In this document: one piece after another, positions 1 through 8,629 of the stretch
How the letters are laid out: every line of letters begins with the position of its first letter
How positions within the stretch are numbered: position 1 is the first letter of the stretch
Source of the DNA: Clostridia bacterium
Lineage (GTDB): Bacteria > Bacillota > Clostridia > Oscillospirales > Acutalibacteraceae
Assembly: GCA_017531385.1 (NCBI GenBank)
Contig: JAFXLD010000037.1
Location: 38,007-102,006, forward strand
Reading direction: 5' to 3'
Length of the DNA: 64,000 nucleotides
The notes under the pieces: model-generated
Databases searched by the model: none
The model's input: only the letters and a program-made list of their open reading frames with translations
Told to the model about the DNA's origin: nothing
Program-made: the position numbers and the translations under genes

Positions 1-915
1 ACCCCAGCTTGCAAAAACTTCATCTGCGTGGTGGTGATGATGTTCATGGTCGTGGCAACCGCAGTCACAGTCTTCATCGTGGTCATGGTGATGGTGATGA
101 TGTTCATGGTCGTGGCAACCGCAGTCGCAGTCTTCATCGTGATCATGGTAATGGTGATGATGCTCGTGATCATGACAACCGCAGTCGCAGTCTTCATCGT
201 GTTCATGATGATGGTGATGATGTTCATGATCGTGACAACCACAGTCACAGTCTTCATCATGCTCATGGTGATGATGGTGGTGATGCTCTTCCATAAGTTT
301 CTGCAATTCTGCCGAAAGAGTATCTTTTCTTGAAATTGCATCGGCAATCTGCTTGCCGTCAAGCTGTTCCCAGGGAGTTGTTATGATAACAGCTTTGTCA
401 TTGTGCTGTCTTAAAAGCTCAAGACAGACCCCAAGTTTTACTTCGGAAACATCACCCGAACGGCTGAGAACAATGGTACCTGCGTGCTCTATCTGATCGT
501 TGAAGAACTCGCCGAAATTTTTCATATACATTTTGCATTTTCCCGCATCGACAACAGCAGTGAATCCGTCAAGCTCAATATCATCTGACTCAATATTCAT
601 AACAGCTCTGATAACATCGCTGAGTTTTCCGACACCCGAAGGTTCAATAAGAATTCTGTCCGGAGCATAATCTTCAAGCACTTTTTCAAGAGCTTTACCG
701 AAGTCACCGACAAGTGAACAGCAGATACAGCCCGAATTCATCTCTGTTATCTCAACACCTGCATCCTGCAGAAATCCGCCGTCGATACCGATTTCACCGA
801 ATTCATTTTCGATAAGCACCAGTTTTTCACCGGCATAGGCTTCTTTTATGAGTTTTTTTATAAGAGTGGTTTTACCTGCACCGAGAAAACCTGAAAAAAT
901 ATCAATTTTTGTCAC
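1..915 (-). CDS. COG0523/CobW-family GTPase, C-terminus cut by window edge
   Basis: G3E-type P-loop GTPase of the CobW/YciC/ZagA family, thought to act as a metallochaperone or metal insertase. Visible are Walker A GFLGAGKTT (residues 9-17), the family hallmark GCICC near residues 62-66 and EPSG in switch II. The usual NKxD specificity motif is not evident; the matching place reads VLSRSGDV. From about residue 210 the protein becomes a His/Asp/Cys-rich tail of four 20-residue units, expected to bind zinc or another transition metal. The start is a GTG behind AAAGGAAGG; no in-frame ATG gives the P-loop. The 305 codons seen are open to the window edge, so the C-terminal CobW domain is not visible. 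Substrate metal is unknown; zinc is a guess from the tail and the family. Confidence 0.85.
   Translation of the reverse strand, partial: MTKIDIFSGFLGAGKTTLIKKLIKEAYAGEKLVLIENEFGEIGIDGGFLQDAGVEITEMNSGCICCSLVGDFGKALEKVLEDYAPDRILIEPSGVGKLSDVIRAVMNIESDDIELDGFTAVVDAGKCKMYMKNFGEFFNDQIEHAGTIVLSRSGDVSEVKLGVCLELLRQHNDKAVIITTPWEQLDGKQIADAISRKDTLSAELQKLMEEHHHHHHHEHDEDCDCGCHDHEHHHHHHEHDEDCDCGCHDHEHHHHYHDHDEDCDCGCHDHEHHHHHHDHDEDCDCGCHDHEHHHHHADEVFASWG
31..290 (-). repeat. 60-bp in-frame tandem repeat coding a His/Cys metal-binding tail
   Basis: Four nearly identical copies with a period of exactly 60 bp (31, 91, 151, 211), each coding 20 residues of the pattern HHHHHDHDEDCDCGCHDHE. Copies differ by a few substitutions and never shift frame. 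The last part (241-290) is a partial unit ending in a run of His codons. It lies inside the CobW-type gene and is not a CRISPR. Confidence 0.9.
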
Positions 916-1046
916 TTTTTTCGCCTTCCTTTAACTTTAATACAACATAAATATATTATATCACGCTTGTCAAGAGGGTATTTTATATATTTACATTTTG
1001 CATAAAAATGACAAAAAATATTTTATTCCGGGATTTTGAAATAGTA

Positions 1047-1075
1047 TTGACAAGGCTTGTCTTTTAAAGTATAAT
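1047..1075 (+). promoter_or_regulatory. sigma-A promoter of the secreted solenoid protein
   Basis: TTGACA at 1047-1052 and TATAAT at 1070-1075 with a 17-bp spacer match the consensus perfectly. The start codon lies 37 bp further down, behind AAGGAGG. Confidence 0.85.
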
Positions 1076-1111
1076 AATGATGCATAATGATTTCCATAAG
1101 GAGGAAAATTC

Positions 1112-2272
1112 ATGAAAAAGACAATTGCTATTTTAGTGGCATGTATCATGCTTATCGCAAGCATACCCTTTACTGTATCAGCAGAGAACATTACAATAGA
1201 TACTGATACAAATTATACCGAGGCAATAACAGTCAAGGCAGGTGATACTGTTGAAATCAAGGCAAATGTAACAGTATCGACAAAACTTGAAAACTATGGT
1301 ACAATTATCATCTATAATGGTGGATCTCTCACTGTTATAAGTGGTGGTCAACTTGAAAACCATGGTAACATTGAAGTCAGAACCGGTGGCAAGCTTGATG
1401 TCATCAACGGTGGTTCTCTTAACAACTATGTTACAATCCCCGCTTCTTTCTCCAGAACATACGACTGGAAAGAAACATGGAACAGAGAGTATCTTACAGT
1501 TCAGTTCGACGTTGCTTATTATATGTATCAGCAGGGCGATACAGATGATGCATACGCAGACTTCGATAATTACAAAAACATCCTTTCAGCTGAAGAAACA
1601 GTTCCTGTACCTTACGGTGAAGAATTGTTTGTTATGGTAATCCCCAGACTCGGTCCCACTCAGGATGGCGAATGGGTTGGTGCTGAAAGAATGAAGCTCA
1701 AAGTCGGCTCATCAACTATCGGCGTTACAACAGTTCTTGAAACAGACAGCGAATATGTCCGTTTACCCGAATACGGTGCAGTATTTACAGTTGTTCCTTC
1801 AAATGCATTCAAAATTGAAGTTGCATCAACAGAATACAAAGACCTTGTTAAAATCTTTGATATTGCTCTTCCCAGAACAGAAGGTTACTATGTAATCACA
1901 GACAAAAACGATGTTGACAATGTTAAAGTTGAATTCGGCGATACTCTTTCATTCCGTGTTGTTCTTGAACCCGATTACGACAAATCAGACGAAGTCCATG
2001 TATATGTAAACACAGTTCACATGGAGCCTCACGATTTCGGTTACTACCGTGTTGCAGGTCCTATGCAATCAGAAGGTTTTGCAACAGCAGGCGGTGTTCA
2101 GGATCACCTTACAATCACAGTTATGGGTGTTGTATCTAATGAGAGTCAAGAACAGATGAGCAGCCTTGTATTGATGCTTCAGGAAATCTTCTCAATCATT
2201 CAGGAAATCTTCTCATATTTCATGGATCTTTTCACAGGCTTCGGTGCTCTTGGTGGCGGCGCTACAGCATAA
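1112..2272 (+). CDS. Secreted protein with N-terminal Gly/Asn solenoid repeats and C-terminal amphipathic helix
   Basis: Family not recognised; 386 aa. Residues 1-24 are a signal peptide (MKKTIAIL...PFTVSA), so the protein is exported. Residues about 45-105 carry short repeats of the type NYGTIxIYNGGSLxVxxGGxL, as in parallel beta-helix proteins. A middle region of about 230 residues follows, rich in aromatic and acidic residues, with no motif I know. The last 35 residues (LMLQEIFSIIQEIFSYFMDL and then a Gly-rich end) form a strong amphipathic helix with a duplicated QEIFS. That C-terminus resembles the ends of the proteins at 57961 and 59116 and the free small peptides of this window. It is monocistronic, with its own strong promoter, AAGGAGG site and terminator. 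Confidence 0.75.
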   Translation: MKKTIAILVACIMLIASIPFTVSAENITIDTDTNYTEAITVKAGDTVEIKANVTVSTKLENYGTIIIYNGGSLTVISGGQLENHGNIEVRTGGKLDVINGGSLNNYVTIPASFSRTYDWKETWNREYLTVQFDVAYYMYQQGDTDDAYADFDNYKNILSAEETVPVPYGEELFVMVIPRLGPTQDGEWVGAERMKLKVGSSTIGVTTVLETDSEYVRLPEYGAVFTVVPSNAFKIEVASTEYKDLVKIFDIALPRTEGYYVITDKNDVDNVKVEFGDTLSFRVVLEPDYDKSDEVHVYVNTVHMEPHDFGYYRVAGPMQSEGFATAGGVQDHLTITVMGVVSNESQEQMSSLVLMLQEIFSIIQEIFSYFMDLFTGFGALGGGATA

Positions 2273-2288
2273 TTTAAAATAACAATCT

Positions 2289-2319
2289 GACCGTCGGTTT
2301 TTCCGACGGTCTTTTTTTT
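2289..2319 (+). terminator. Rho-independent terminator after the solenoid protein
   Basis: GACCGTCGG-TTTTT-CCGACGGTC stem followed by eight T, 16 bp after the stop codon. Confidence 0.9.
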
Positions 2320-2325
2320 GCATAG

Positions 2326-2351
2326 TAAAACCCCGATTTTTTATCGGGGTT
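2326..2351 (-). terminator. Terminator downstream of lysA
   Basis: AACCCCGAT-AAAA-ATCGGGGTT followed by TTTTAC on the minus strand, just past the lysA stop. It closes the lon-engB-lysA operon and is convergent with the upstream terminator. Confidence 0.85.
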
Positions 2352-2356
2352 AGTCT

Positions 2357-3655
2357 TTATACATCATTTTTAATGATGTCTTCGTATGTTTCACGCTTGA
2401 TTATTGTTCTCACATTTCCGTCTTTAACCATAAGAACGGCAGGTCTTGGCACTCTGTTATAATTTGATGACATTGAATAATTATATGCACCGGTTGTAAG
2501 AACAGCAAGAATGTCGCCTTTTTCCACAGTCTGAATCATTGTATTTTCCTGTATAAGGTCGCCGCTTTCACAGCACTTTCCTGCTATTGTGACCTTCATA
2601 TCCTTCGGCTGATCTGCTTTGTTTGCACAAAGAGCAGTATATTCAGCCTGATACAGAATATATCTCGGGTTATCAGTCATTCCGCCGTCAATCGCAACAT
2701 AAGTACGGACATCGGGGATATTCTTGACATTGCCCACAGTGTAAAGAGTAACAGCCTCTGCACCTGCAATACTTCTGCCCGGCTCAATGAGAACAAACGG
2801 TACGGGAATATCATTCGCAGCTGCAACTTCTTTGATTTTCTCTGAAACAGGTTTCATATATGAATCAAAGCTCACAGGGCTGTCATTTTCGGAATATTTG
2901 ATACCGAAACCACCGCCAAGGTCAAGTTCGCTGATAACAGTGCCTGTTTCCTTTTTTATTTCAGCAATAAAGTTCATCATAACTTCTGCCGCAAGCACAA
3001 AGGGATCAATATCGAAAATCTGTGAGCCGATATGACAATGAAGTCCCACAAGATTTACATTTTCTGCACCGAGAGCAAGCTTTACACATTCCATTGCTTC
3101 GCCTGTTTCAAGTGCAAAACCGAACTTGCAGTCAATCTGACCGGTTTTTATAAAATCATGTGTATGTGCATCAATACCGGGCTTAATTCTCATATAGATA
3201 TTTGCCGTGATGCCTGACTCTTTTGCAATTTCACTTATTGTCTGAAGCTCATCGGGATTATCAACGATAATTCTGCCGATACCGTTCTCAAGTGCATATT
3301 TCAGCTCAGCATAAGACTTGTTGTTACCGTGGAAGTACAGCTTGTCTGCAGGGAAACCTGCTTTCAGCGCTGTGTAGATTTCACCACCGGACACAACATC
3401 AAGTCCCATTTTTTCTTCATTTGAAATACGGCACATTTCGAGGCACGAAAAAGCTTTATTTGCATAAAGCACTCTGCCGTGACCGTCATAATATTCATCA
3501 ACGGAATTAACAAAAGCTCTGCAATTCTTCCTGATTGCATCCTCATCATACACAATAACAGGTGTACCGTATTCCTTTGCAATTCCGACGGTGTCAACAC
3601 CGCCTATTGTAAGATGTCCTTCACTATTTACATTAAGACAATCCGAAACAAACAT
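2357..3655 (-). CDS. lysA: Diaminopimelate decarboxylase
   Basis: PLP enzyme converting meso-diaminopimelate to L-lysine and CO2, the last step of lysine synthesis, in the cytoplasm. The 432-aa length fits. Fold III alanine-racemase-type features are visible: YANKAF with the PLP lysine near residue 67, HCHIGSQ, the Gly-rich LGGGFGIKY phosphate loop, EPGRSIAG, and CCESGD with the catalytic Cys from the partner subunit. The start ATG follows GAGGAGATG, and this ribosome site lies inside the last codons of engB, so translation is probably coupled. It is the third gene of a lon-engB-lysA minus-strand operon. Confidence 0.95.
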   Translation of the reverse strand: MFVSDCLNVNSEGHLTIGGVDTVGIAKEYGTPVIVYDEDAIRKNCRAFVNSVDEYYDGHGRVLYANKAFSCLEMCRISNEEKMGLDVVSGGEIYTALKAGFPADKLYFHGNNKSYAELKYALENGIGRIIVDNPDELQTISEIAKESGITANIYMRIKPGIDAHTHDFIKTGQIDCKFGFALETGEAMECVKLALGAENVNLVGLHCHIGSQIFDIDPFVLAAEVMMNFIAEIKKETGTVISELDLGGGFGIKYSENDSPVSFDSYMKPVSEKIKEVAAANDIPVPFVLIEPGRSIAGAEAVTLYTVGNVKNIPDVRTYVAIDGGMTDNPRYILYQAEYTALCANKADQPKDMKVTIAGKCCESGDLIQENTMIQTVEKGDILAVLTTGAYNYSMSSNYNRVPRPAVLMVKDGNVRTIIKRETYEDIIKNDV

Positions 3656-3658
3656 ATT

Positions 3659-4249
3659 TTACATCTCCTCAATTAGAGCATTTTCAATTGCTGTTTTTAC
3701 AGCATCACAGCCTTCGCCTGTCTGTGCTGAAAACTCAATCACAGTGCAATCTCCCGCAAACTTCAGTTCTTCGGCAAAAGCTTCTCTGCGTTTTGCACGT
3801 TCAGTCTTGTTAAGCTTATCACATTTTGTAAGCACAATGATAAACGGATAACCCGCATCACGGATAAATTCAATCATCGTGACATCGTCCTTGGATGGAG
3901 CATGACGCATATCCACAAGCTGAACAACCAGTTTCAGGTTGCGTCCCATCTGAAAATAACCTTCCATAAGGTCTGCCCAACGTCGCATTTCATCGGCTGA
4001 ACGCTTTGCATATCCATAACCGGGCAAATCAGCAAAACGGACATCTTCAACTCTGAAAAAGTTCACAGTTGTTGTTTTCCCCGGCATTGAGCTGACTCTT
4101 GCAAGGCTTTTTCTGCCGAAAATTTTATTTATAAGTGAGGACTTACCAACATTTGATCTGCCTGAAAACGCAATTTCAGGAATTTCCGAAACAGGCAACT
4201 GTCTTGATGTTCCGTAAGATGCCTCATATTCAACTTTATTGTAATTCAA
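3659..4249 (-). CDS. engB: Ribosome biogenesis GTP-binding protein EngB/YsxC
   Basis: Essential TRAFAC GTPase needed for late 50S assembly. Motifs in order: G1 GRSNVGKSS, G3 DLPGYGYA, G4 TKCDK and a G5-like SAQTGEG; 196 aa, normal for the family. I chose the TTG at 4249 because GAGGTGA sits 6 bp before it. The longer GTG start at 4273 would have no ribosome site and would overlap the lon stop (4260-4262). The lon-engB order is common in Firmicutes, and the overlap implies translational coupling with lon. Confidence 0.93.
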   Translation of the reverse strand: MNYNKVEYEASYGTSRQLPVSEIPEIAFSGRSNVGKSSLINKIFGRKSLARVSSMPGKTTTVNFFRVEDVRFADLPGYGYAKRSADEMRRWADLMEGYFQMGRNLKLVVQLVDMRHAPSKDDVTMIEFIRDAGYPFIIVLTKCDKLNKTERAKRREAFAEELKFAGDCTVIEFSAQTGEGCDAVKTAIENALIEEM

Positions 4250-4259
4250 GAAAATCACC

Positions 4260-6665
4260 TCAGTTGTAAACACCTGTCTGAGTTTTCTGCTGTTTCTGAG
4301 CGATCACATTCACCTTTTCACTCTTTGTTTCTCTTTTCAGAGCCACAGCAAAAACTTCATCAATCGTTTTTACAGGTATAAATTTAATCTGTGCCTTGAC
4401 TGCATCGTCAATTTCTGCAAGGTCAGAAGCATTGTCCCAGGGAATGATAACCTTTGTCATACCCTGTCTGTATGCAGCCATTGACTTCTCTTTAAGTCCA
4501 CCGATGGGAAGAACTCTGCCGCGAAGCGTAATTTCGCCTGTCATTGCGACATTTCCTCTGACAGCAATACCGCTGAGTGCGGAAGTAAGGGCTGTAGTCA
4601 TTGTGATACCTGCAGAAGGACCGTCTTTCGGAACAGCACCCTCGGGCACATGGATATGTATATCCTTATTCTTATAAAAATCCTTGTCGATGCCGAACTG
4701 TTCTGCACGGCTTCTTACAAGACTTACTGCAGTTTTTGCAGATTCTTTCATAACATCACCGAGTGAGCCTGTGAGTTCCAGTTTTCCTGTACCTTCAAGT
4801 ACGGACACTTCGATTCTGAGCATTTCACCGCCAACGGAAGTCCATGCAAGTCCGTTTACAAGACCGACTTCATCTTTTATGGAGATTTCATCGGGTCTGA
4901 ACTTGACCTGACCGAGGAAATCGGCAAGATTTTTATCTGTTACATTTATGTTTTCTGTTTCACCGTCAACAATCTTCACGGCAGATTTTCTGCAGACTTT
5001 CGCAACAAGTCTTTCAAGCTGTCTGACACCTGCTTCTCTTGTGTAGCCGTCAATCATAAGTCTTAATGCTTTGTCTGTAATTTTAAGCTGTTTTTTATCA
5101 ATATTGTGTTCTTTCAGCTGTTTGGGAACAAGATGCTTTTTTGCAATATTGAATTTTTCCTCATGTGTATAACTGCTCAGATCAATAATTTCCATTCTGT
5201 CCCTCAAAGGTTCCGGAATGGCGTATTTGTCGTTTGCAGTTGTGATAAACAGAACTTTGCTCAGATCAAATGGTAATTCAATGAAGTGATCGCAGAAAGT
5301 ATTGTTCTGCTCACCGTCAAGCACTTCAAGCAGTGCGGCAGCAGGATCGCCCTTGAAATCACCGCCGAGCTTGTCTATTTCATCAAGAAGAATAAGAGGA
5401 TTTGAGCTTTTTGCATCAATCATCGCATTGATTATTCTGCCCGGAATTGCTCCGATATATGTTCTTCTGTGACCTCTGATTTCAGCCTCATCACGGACAC
5501 CGCCGAGAGAAATTCTCACATAATTCTTATTGACTGCCTTTGCAACGGATTTTGCAACGGAAGTTTTACCAACACCGGGAGGTCCTGCAAGGCATATAAT
5601 CTGTCCCTTGATGTCAGGTGACAAAGCTCTTGCAGCAAGAGTTTCAACAATTCTTTCCTTGACATCTTTCAAGCCGTAATGGTCTTTATCAAGCTGTTTT
5701 CTTGCGGCAGAAAGCTTGAGATTGTCCTTTGTATAAATTCCCCAGGGAAGTGCAAGGCATTTATCGAGATAAGTTCTGATAACATTTGCATCGGGTGAAC
5801 CTGATGACATTTTTCCGAGTCTTTTACATTCGCTGAGAAGCTTTTTCTTCGATTCTTCGGGCATTTTACTGCTTTTTATAAGTGCAGTATATTTATCAAC
5901 TTCTTCGGGAACATCTTCGCCTTCGCCAAGCTCGTCGTAAATAGCCCTGAGCTGTTCTCTCAGGTAATAATCACGCTGATTCTTGTCCATCTGATCCTGA
6001 ACACGGGCATTGATCTCATCTTCAAGCATAAGAAGTTCGATTTCCTGTGCAAGCGTAACACTGAGCATTTCCAGTCTGCGTAAAGGATTCAGTTCATTAA
6101 GAAGTCTCTGTTTTTCTTCAACAGGCATAAAAACATTACCTGCGATTTTATCTGCAAGTGTGCCTGAATCTGTTTCACTCATCACATCAACAATAATTTC
6201 CTGGCTTGTCTTTGTTGAAATATCACAGTAGTTACCGAAAAGCTCTTTGACATTTCTGATAAGCGCTGTTTCATAGTCAAGTGCATTGTCGGGAACCAAA
6301 GTTTCTTTTCTTTCTTTGACAAGACCTCTGAGGAAAGGTTTCATGCTGATAAGTTCAGCAATCGATGCTCTTTTGATGCCTTCAACAACAACTCTGAGTG
6401 TTTTTCCGTTTTCAGAAGCTCTGAGAACCTGCTTGACAGATGCAATAACACCCATTGTGTAAAGCCCTGTAAGCATCGGTTCTTCTTCATTGATATCACG
6501 CTGAGTTACAAGAAATATATTTTCATTCTGAGAAAGAGCATATTTAAGAGCAGCGATGGATGCAGGTCTGCCCACATCAAAATGAAGTGTCATATCGGGA
6601 AACAACACTAATCCTCTGAGTGCAAGCACCGGCATGGAAATAAGTTCTTCGTGCTTTTCCATCAT
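4260..6665 (-). CDS. lon: ATP-dependent protease Lon (LonA type)
   Basis: Cytosolic AAA+ serine protease that degrades misfolded and regulatory proteins. Visible in order are the N-terminal LAN substrate domain (PVLALRGLVLFPDM), the coiled helical region, Walker A GPPGVGKTS, Walker B LILLDEIDKL, and the C-terminal protease domain with the dyad serine in PKDGPSAGI and lysine in GGLKEKSMAA. The start is the first of two ATGs at 6665, behind TGGAGTTGAG; 801 aa, typical. An upstream in-frame extension to 6740 would read through the promoter and is rejected. First gene of the lon-engB-lysA operon. Confidence 0.96.
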   Translation of the reverse strand: MMEKHEELISMPVLALRGLVLFPDMTLHFDVGRPASIAALKYALSQNENIFLVTQRDINEEEPMLTGLYTMGVIASVKQVLRASENGKTLRVVVEGIKRASIAELISMKPFLRGLVKERKETLVPDNALDYETALIRNVKELFGNYCDISTKTSQEIIVDVMSETDSGTLADKIAGNVFMPVEEKQRLLNELNPLRRLEMLSVTLAQEIELLMLEDEINARVQDQMDKNQRDYYLREQLRAIYDELGEGEDVPEEVDKYTALIKSSKMPEESKKKLLSECKRLGKMSSGSPDANVIRTYLDKCLALPWGIYTKDNLKLSAARKQLDKDHYGLKDVKERIVETLAARALSPDIKGQIICLAGPPGVGKTSVAKSVAKAVNKNYVRISLGGVRDEAEIRGHRRTYIGAIPGRIINAMIDAKSSNPLILLDEIDKLGGDFKGDPAAALLEVLDGEQNNTFCDHFIELPFDLSKVLFITTANDKYAIPEPLRDRMEIIDLSSYTHEEKFNIAKKHLVPKQLKEHNIDKKQLKITDKALRLMIDGYTREAGVRQLERLVAKVCRKSAVKIVDGETENINVTDKNLADFLGQVKFRPDEISIKDEVGLVNGLAWTSVGGEMLRIEVSVLEGTGKLELTGSLGDVMKESAKTAVSLVRSRAEQFGIDKDFYKNKDIHIHVPEGAVPKDGPSAGITMTTALTSALSGIAVRGNVAMTGEITLRGRVLPIGGLKEKSMAAYRQGMTKVIIPWDNASDLAEIDDAVKAQIKFIPVKTIDEVFAVALKRETKSEKVNVIAQKQQKTQTGVYN

Positions 6666-6711
6666 TATTTTCTCAACTCCATAAAGTAATATTATCCGAT
6701 TATAGACTATC

Positions 6712-6740
6712 ATTATATAATAAAACAAAGAATCTTGCAA
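6712..6740 (-). promoter_or_regulatory. sigma-A promoter of the lon-engB-lysA operon
   Basis: On the minus strand TTGCAA (6740-6735), a 17-bp spacer and TATAAT (6717-6712). It is placed 47 bp before the lon start. No CIRCE or CtsR box was recognised. Confidence 0.7.
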
Positions 6741-6771
6741 GAGAAAATCAAAAAAAAGGGGATGTAAAAAA

Positions 6772-6806
6772 AGTAAAAACCACCGGTTTGTTTCAACCGA
6801 TGGTTC
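6772..6806 (-). terminator. Terminator after the GPH symporter gene
   Basis: Minus-strand stem AACCATCGGTTG-loop-CAAACCGGTGGTT followed by TTTACTTTTTT, between the symporter stop and the lon promoter. Confidence 0.75.
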
Positions 6807-6819
6807 TGATTTAAATTTT

Positions 6820-8406
6820 TTACTTATTTATACCGTCACGGATAGCTTTAAGCTTTTCTTCCAGTTCCTTAACTGATTCAAGGTCACCCTCTGAAGCGGC
6901 AATTGATTTTTCTTTTCTTCTTTCAAGAAGTTCAGAGTACATAAGCTCTTTCTTTTTGCCGTGCAGGTCATAGAAGAGCATCGGGAAAATACCGAATGAA
7001 CCTGTGAGTGCGGGAATGATTGTGAACATTGCAAACAGATAGAACTTAACGCTGTCAGGCTGTTCTGTACCTGCTGTGTAAGCACTCTGGTCGTAGCCGA
7101 CGAGCTTCTTGAGGAATGTTGTGATAACCTGGCTGACAGAAGTTGAAACTTTTGCAGCAAGTCCCTTTGCAACAGAGGTCATAGCCTCGGTACGATAGCC
7201 GTTTTTCCATTCGCAGTAGTCCATTGATTCGTTGTAAAGCTCTGTACCGATAACCTGCATAAGACCGAAGAAACAGGTCCAGATAAGCTCCCATGATGCC
7301 ATGATGAAAAACATTGCGAGTTTGCTTCTGTAAAGACCGCCCTTCTTTGTTTTCCAGTCCATACCGATACAACCAAAGATGAACACAAAAACATGAAGGA
7401 AGTTTGAAATATTTCGGCTGACAATATAAAGGAAACGGCTGGAGAATCTGCGTCTGAACCAAGGAACAAAGGAGTATGAAATAGGTGACAGCGGTGCTGC
7501 AGGAAGACCTGCAACAAGTGTCATCGATGCAAAGTGAAGAACGTCTATGTAATAGTCCTGTTTACTGCCCGAAATACCGAAACCTGCAAGGAAGTCAGAC
7601 AATGTCATAAGCAGGACAGGTTTGTTGTTCATAATGGATTTGAGAGAATCTTTAATGCTGGGAGTCTTGACAGACTGCATAACTCTTTCTTTTGAGTTTG
7701 CAAAGTACCAGAATGACATACCGCTGGAAATGAGTGTTGTTGCAGCACCCATACCGACGAAAGCACCCATAAGCTGTTGCTGAACTGATGAGCCGTTTTT
7801 GAAAACCTTGTTGTCGATAAGGTCAAGCAGAATTGTCATTGCGTGTTCGGGCAATTTCTCACCGAAGAAGCCCGAGGCAAAGTTGGCAACTGTAATAAGC
7901 CTCGTTCGGTCAACAGGGTGCGGCGTTATGGTTGCCATCATACCCGTTCTTGCGATAGACTGGAATGTTCCTACACCTTCACGGAGAATCTCAAGAGAAA
8001 TATAGAAAACGAATTTACTTACAGACATTGCCGGCTGACCTGCAAAAATAATCGGCATAAACCAATAAAGCAAGGTAGCAATACAACCGGGGATTGCAAG
8101 TCCCATAAGATAGGGTCTGAATTTACCCCAACGTGTACGTGTTTTTTCAACAATTGCAGCGGTAAAGACATCGTTTACAATATCCCATATACTGTTGATT
8201 GTTTTTGCAATCGTCTGATAACCAAGGTCGATTTTAACAATGTTTGTAATAAATCGTGTTGAATATGTGTTTATGTTAAGACTCTGTGCCGCATCCCAGA
8301 GAACGAAACCTATAGTTTCTTTCTTGCCGACATAACGCCTGTTTTCATAAACATACCCTTAATTTTCATCAACATAACTTTGTGTGTCAACTTGTTTATC
8401 TGCCAA
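6820..8406 (-). pseudogene. GPH-family sugar:cation symporter interrupted by an in-frame TAA
   Basis: Member of the glycoside-pentoside-hexuronide symporter branch of the MFS, about 12 membrane helices. The family motif with RTRWGKFRPY lies just before the first in-frame ATG (8106), so that ATG cannot be the true start. The same frame stays open upstream to a TTG at 8406 preceded by GGGAGGG, but codon 16 is TAA (8361-8359). The codons around it read YVDEN-stop-GYVYENRRYVGKKE, which looks like continuous protein. No ATG, GTG or TTG follows the TAA before the conserved helices. Other genes here stop normally at TAA, so recoding is unlikely. It is either a nonsense mutation, making a fresh pseudogene, or a sequencing error. 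Substrate is unknown. Confidence 0.75.
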
Positions 8407-8535
8407 TGCAATCCCTCCCACCTTTTTTTATCTGTAATATATTTAATATTAACATACATTTTTCTTTTTTACAAGAGAATAACAAAAAAATATAATAATT
8501 TTAATAACTTTTTATGAAAAACAAACAACAGAGCA

Positions 8536-8578
8536 AAAAAAAACCGTGTCTTGCTCGCATTGCAAAACACGGTTTTTC
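8536..8578 (-). terminator. Terminator after the MacB-like ABC transporter
   Basis: Minus strand AAAAACCGTGT-loop-ACACGGTTTTTTTTT, 50 bp past the stop codon. The loop itself has a short TTGC/GCAA pairing. A second smaller hairpin (GAAGCCACA/TGTGGTTTC) precedes it at about 8583-8606. Confidence 0.85.
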
Positions 8579-8629
8579 GATAGTCTGAAGAAACCACAAA
8601 AATGTGGCTTCCTTTGTAAAATTTTCTGT

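Noticed and set aside
31-290. CRISPR-like tandem repeats at the window start
   Set aside because: The units are adjacent with no spacers, have an exact 60-bp period in frame, and code a His/Cys tail of the GTPase.
8359-8361. Alternative genetic code or stop readthrough to explain the TAA in the symporter
   Set aside because: Many genes here end properly at TAA, and no readthrough context or structure was seen.
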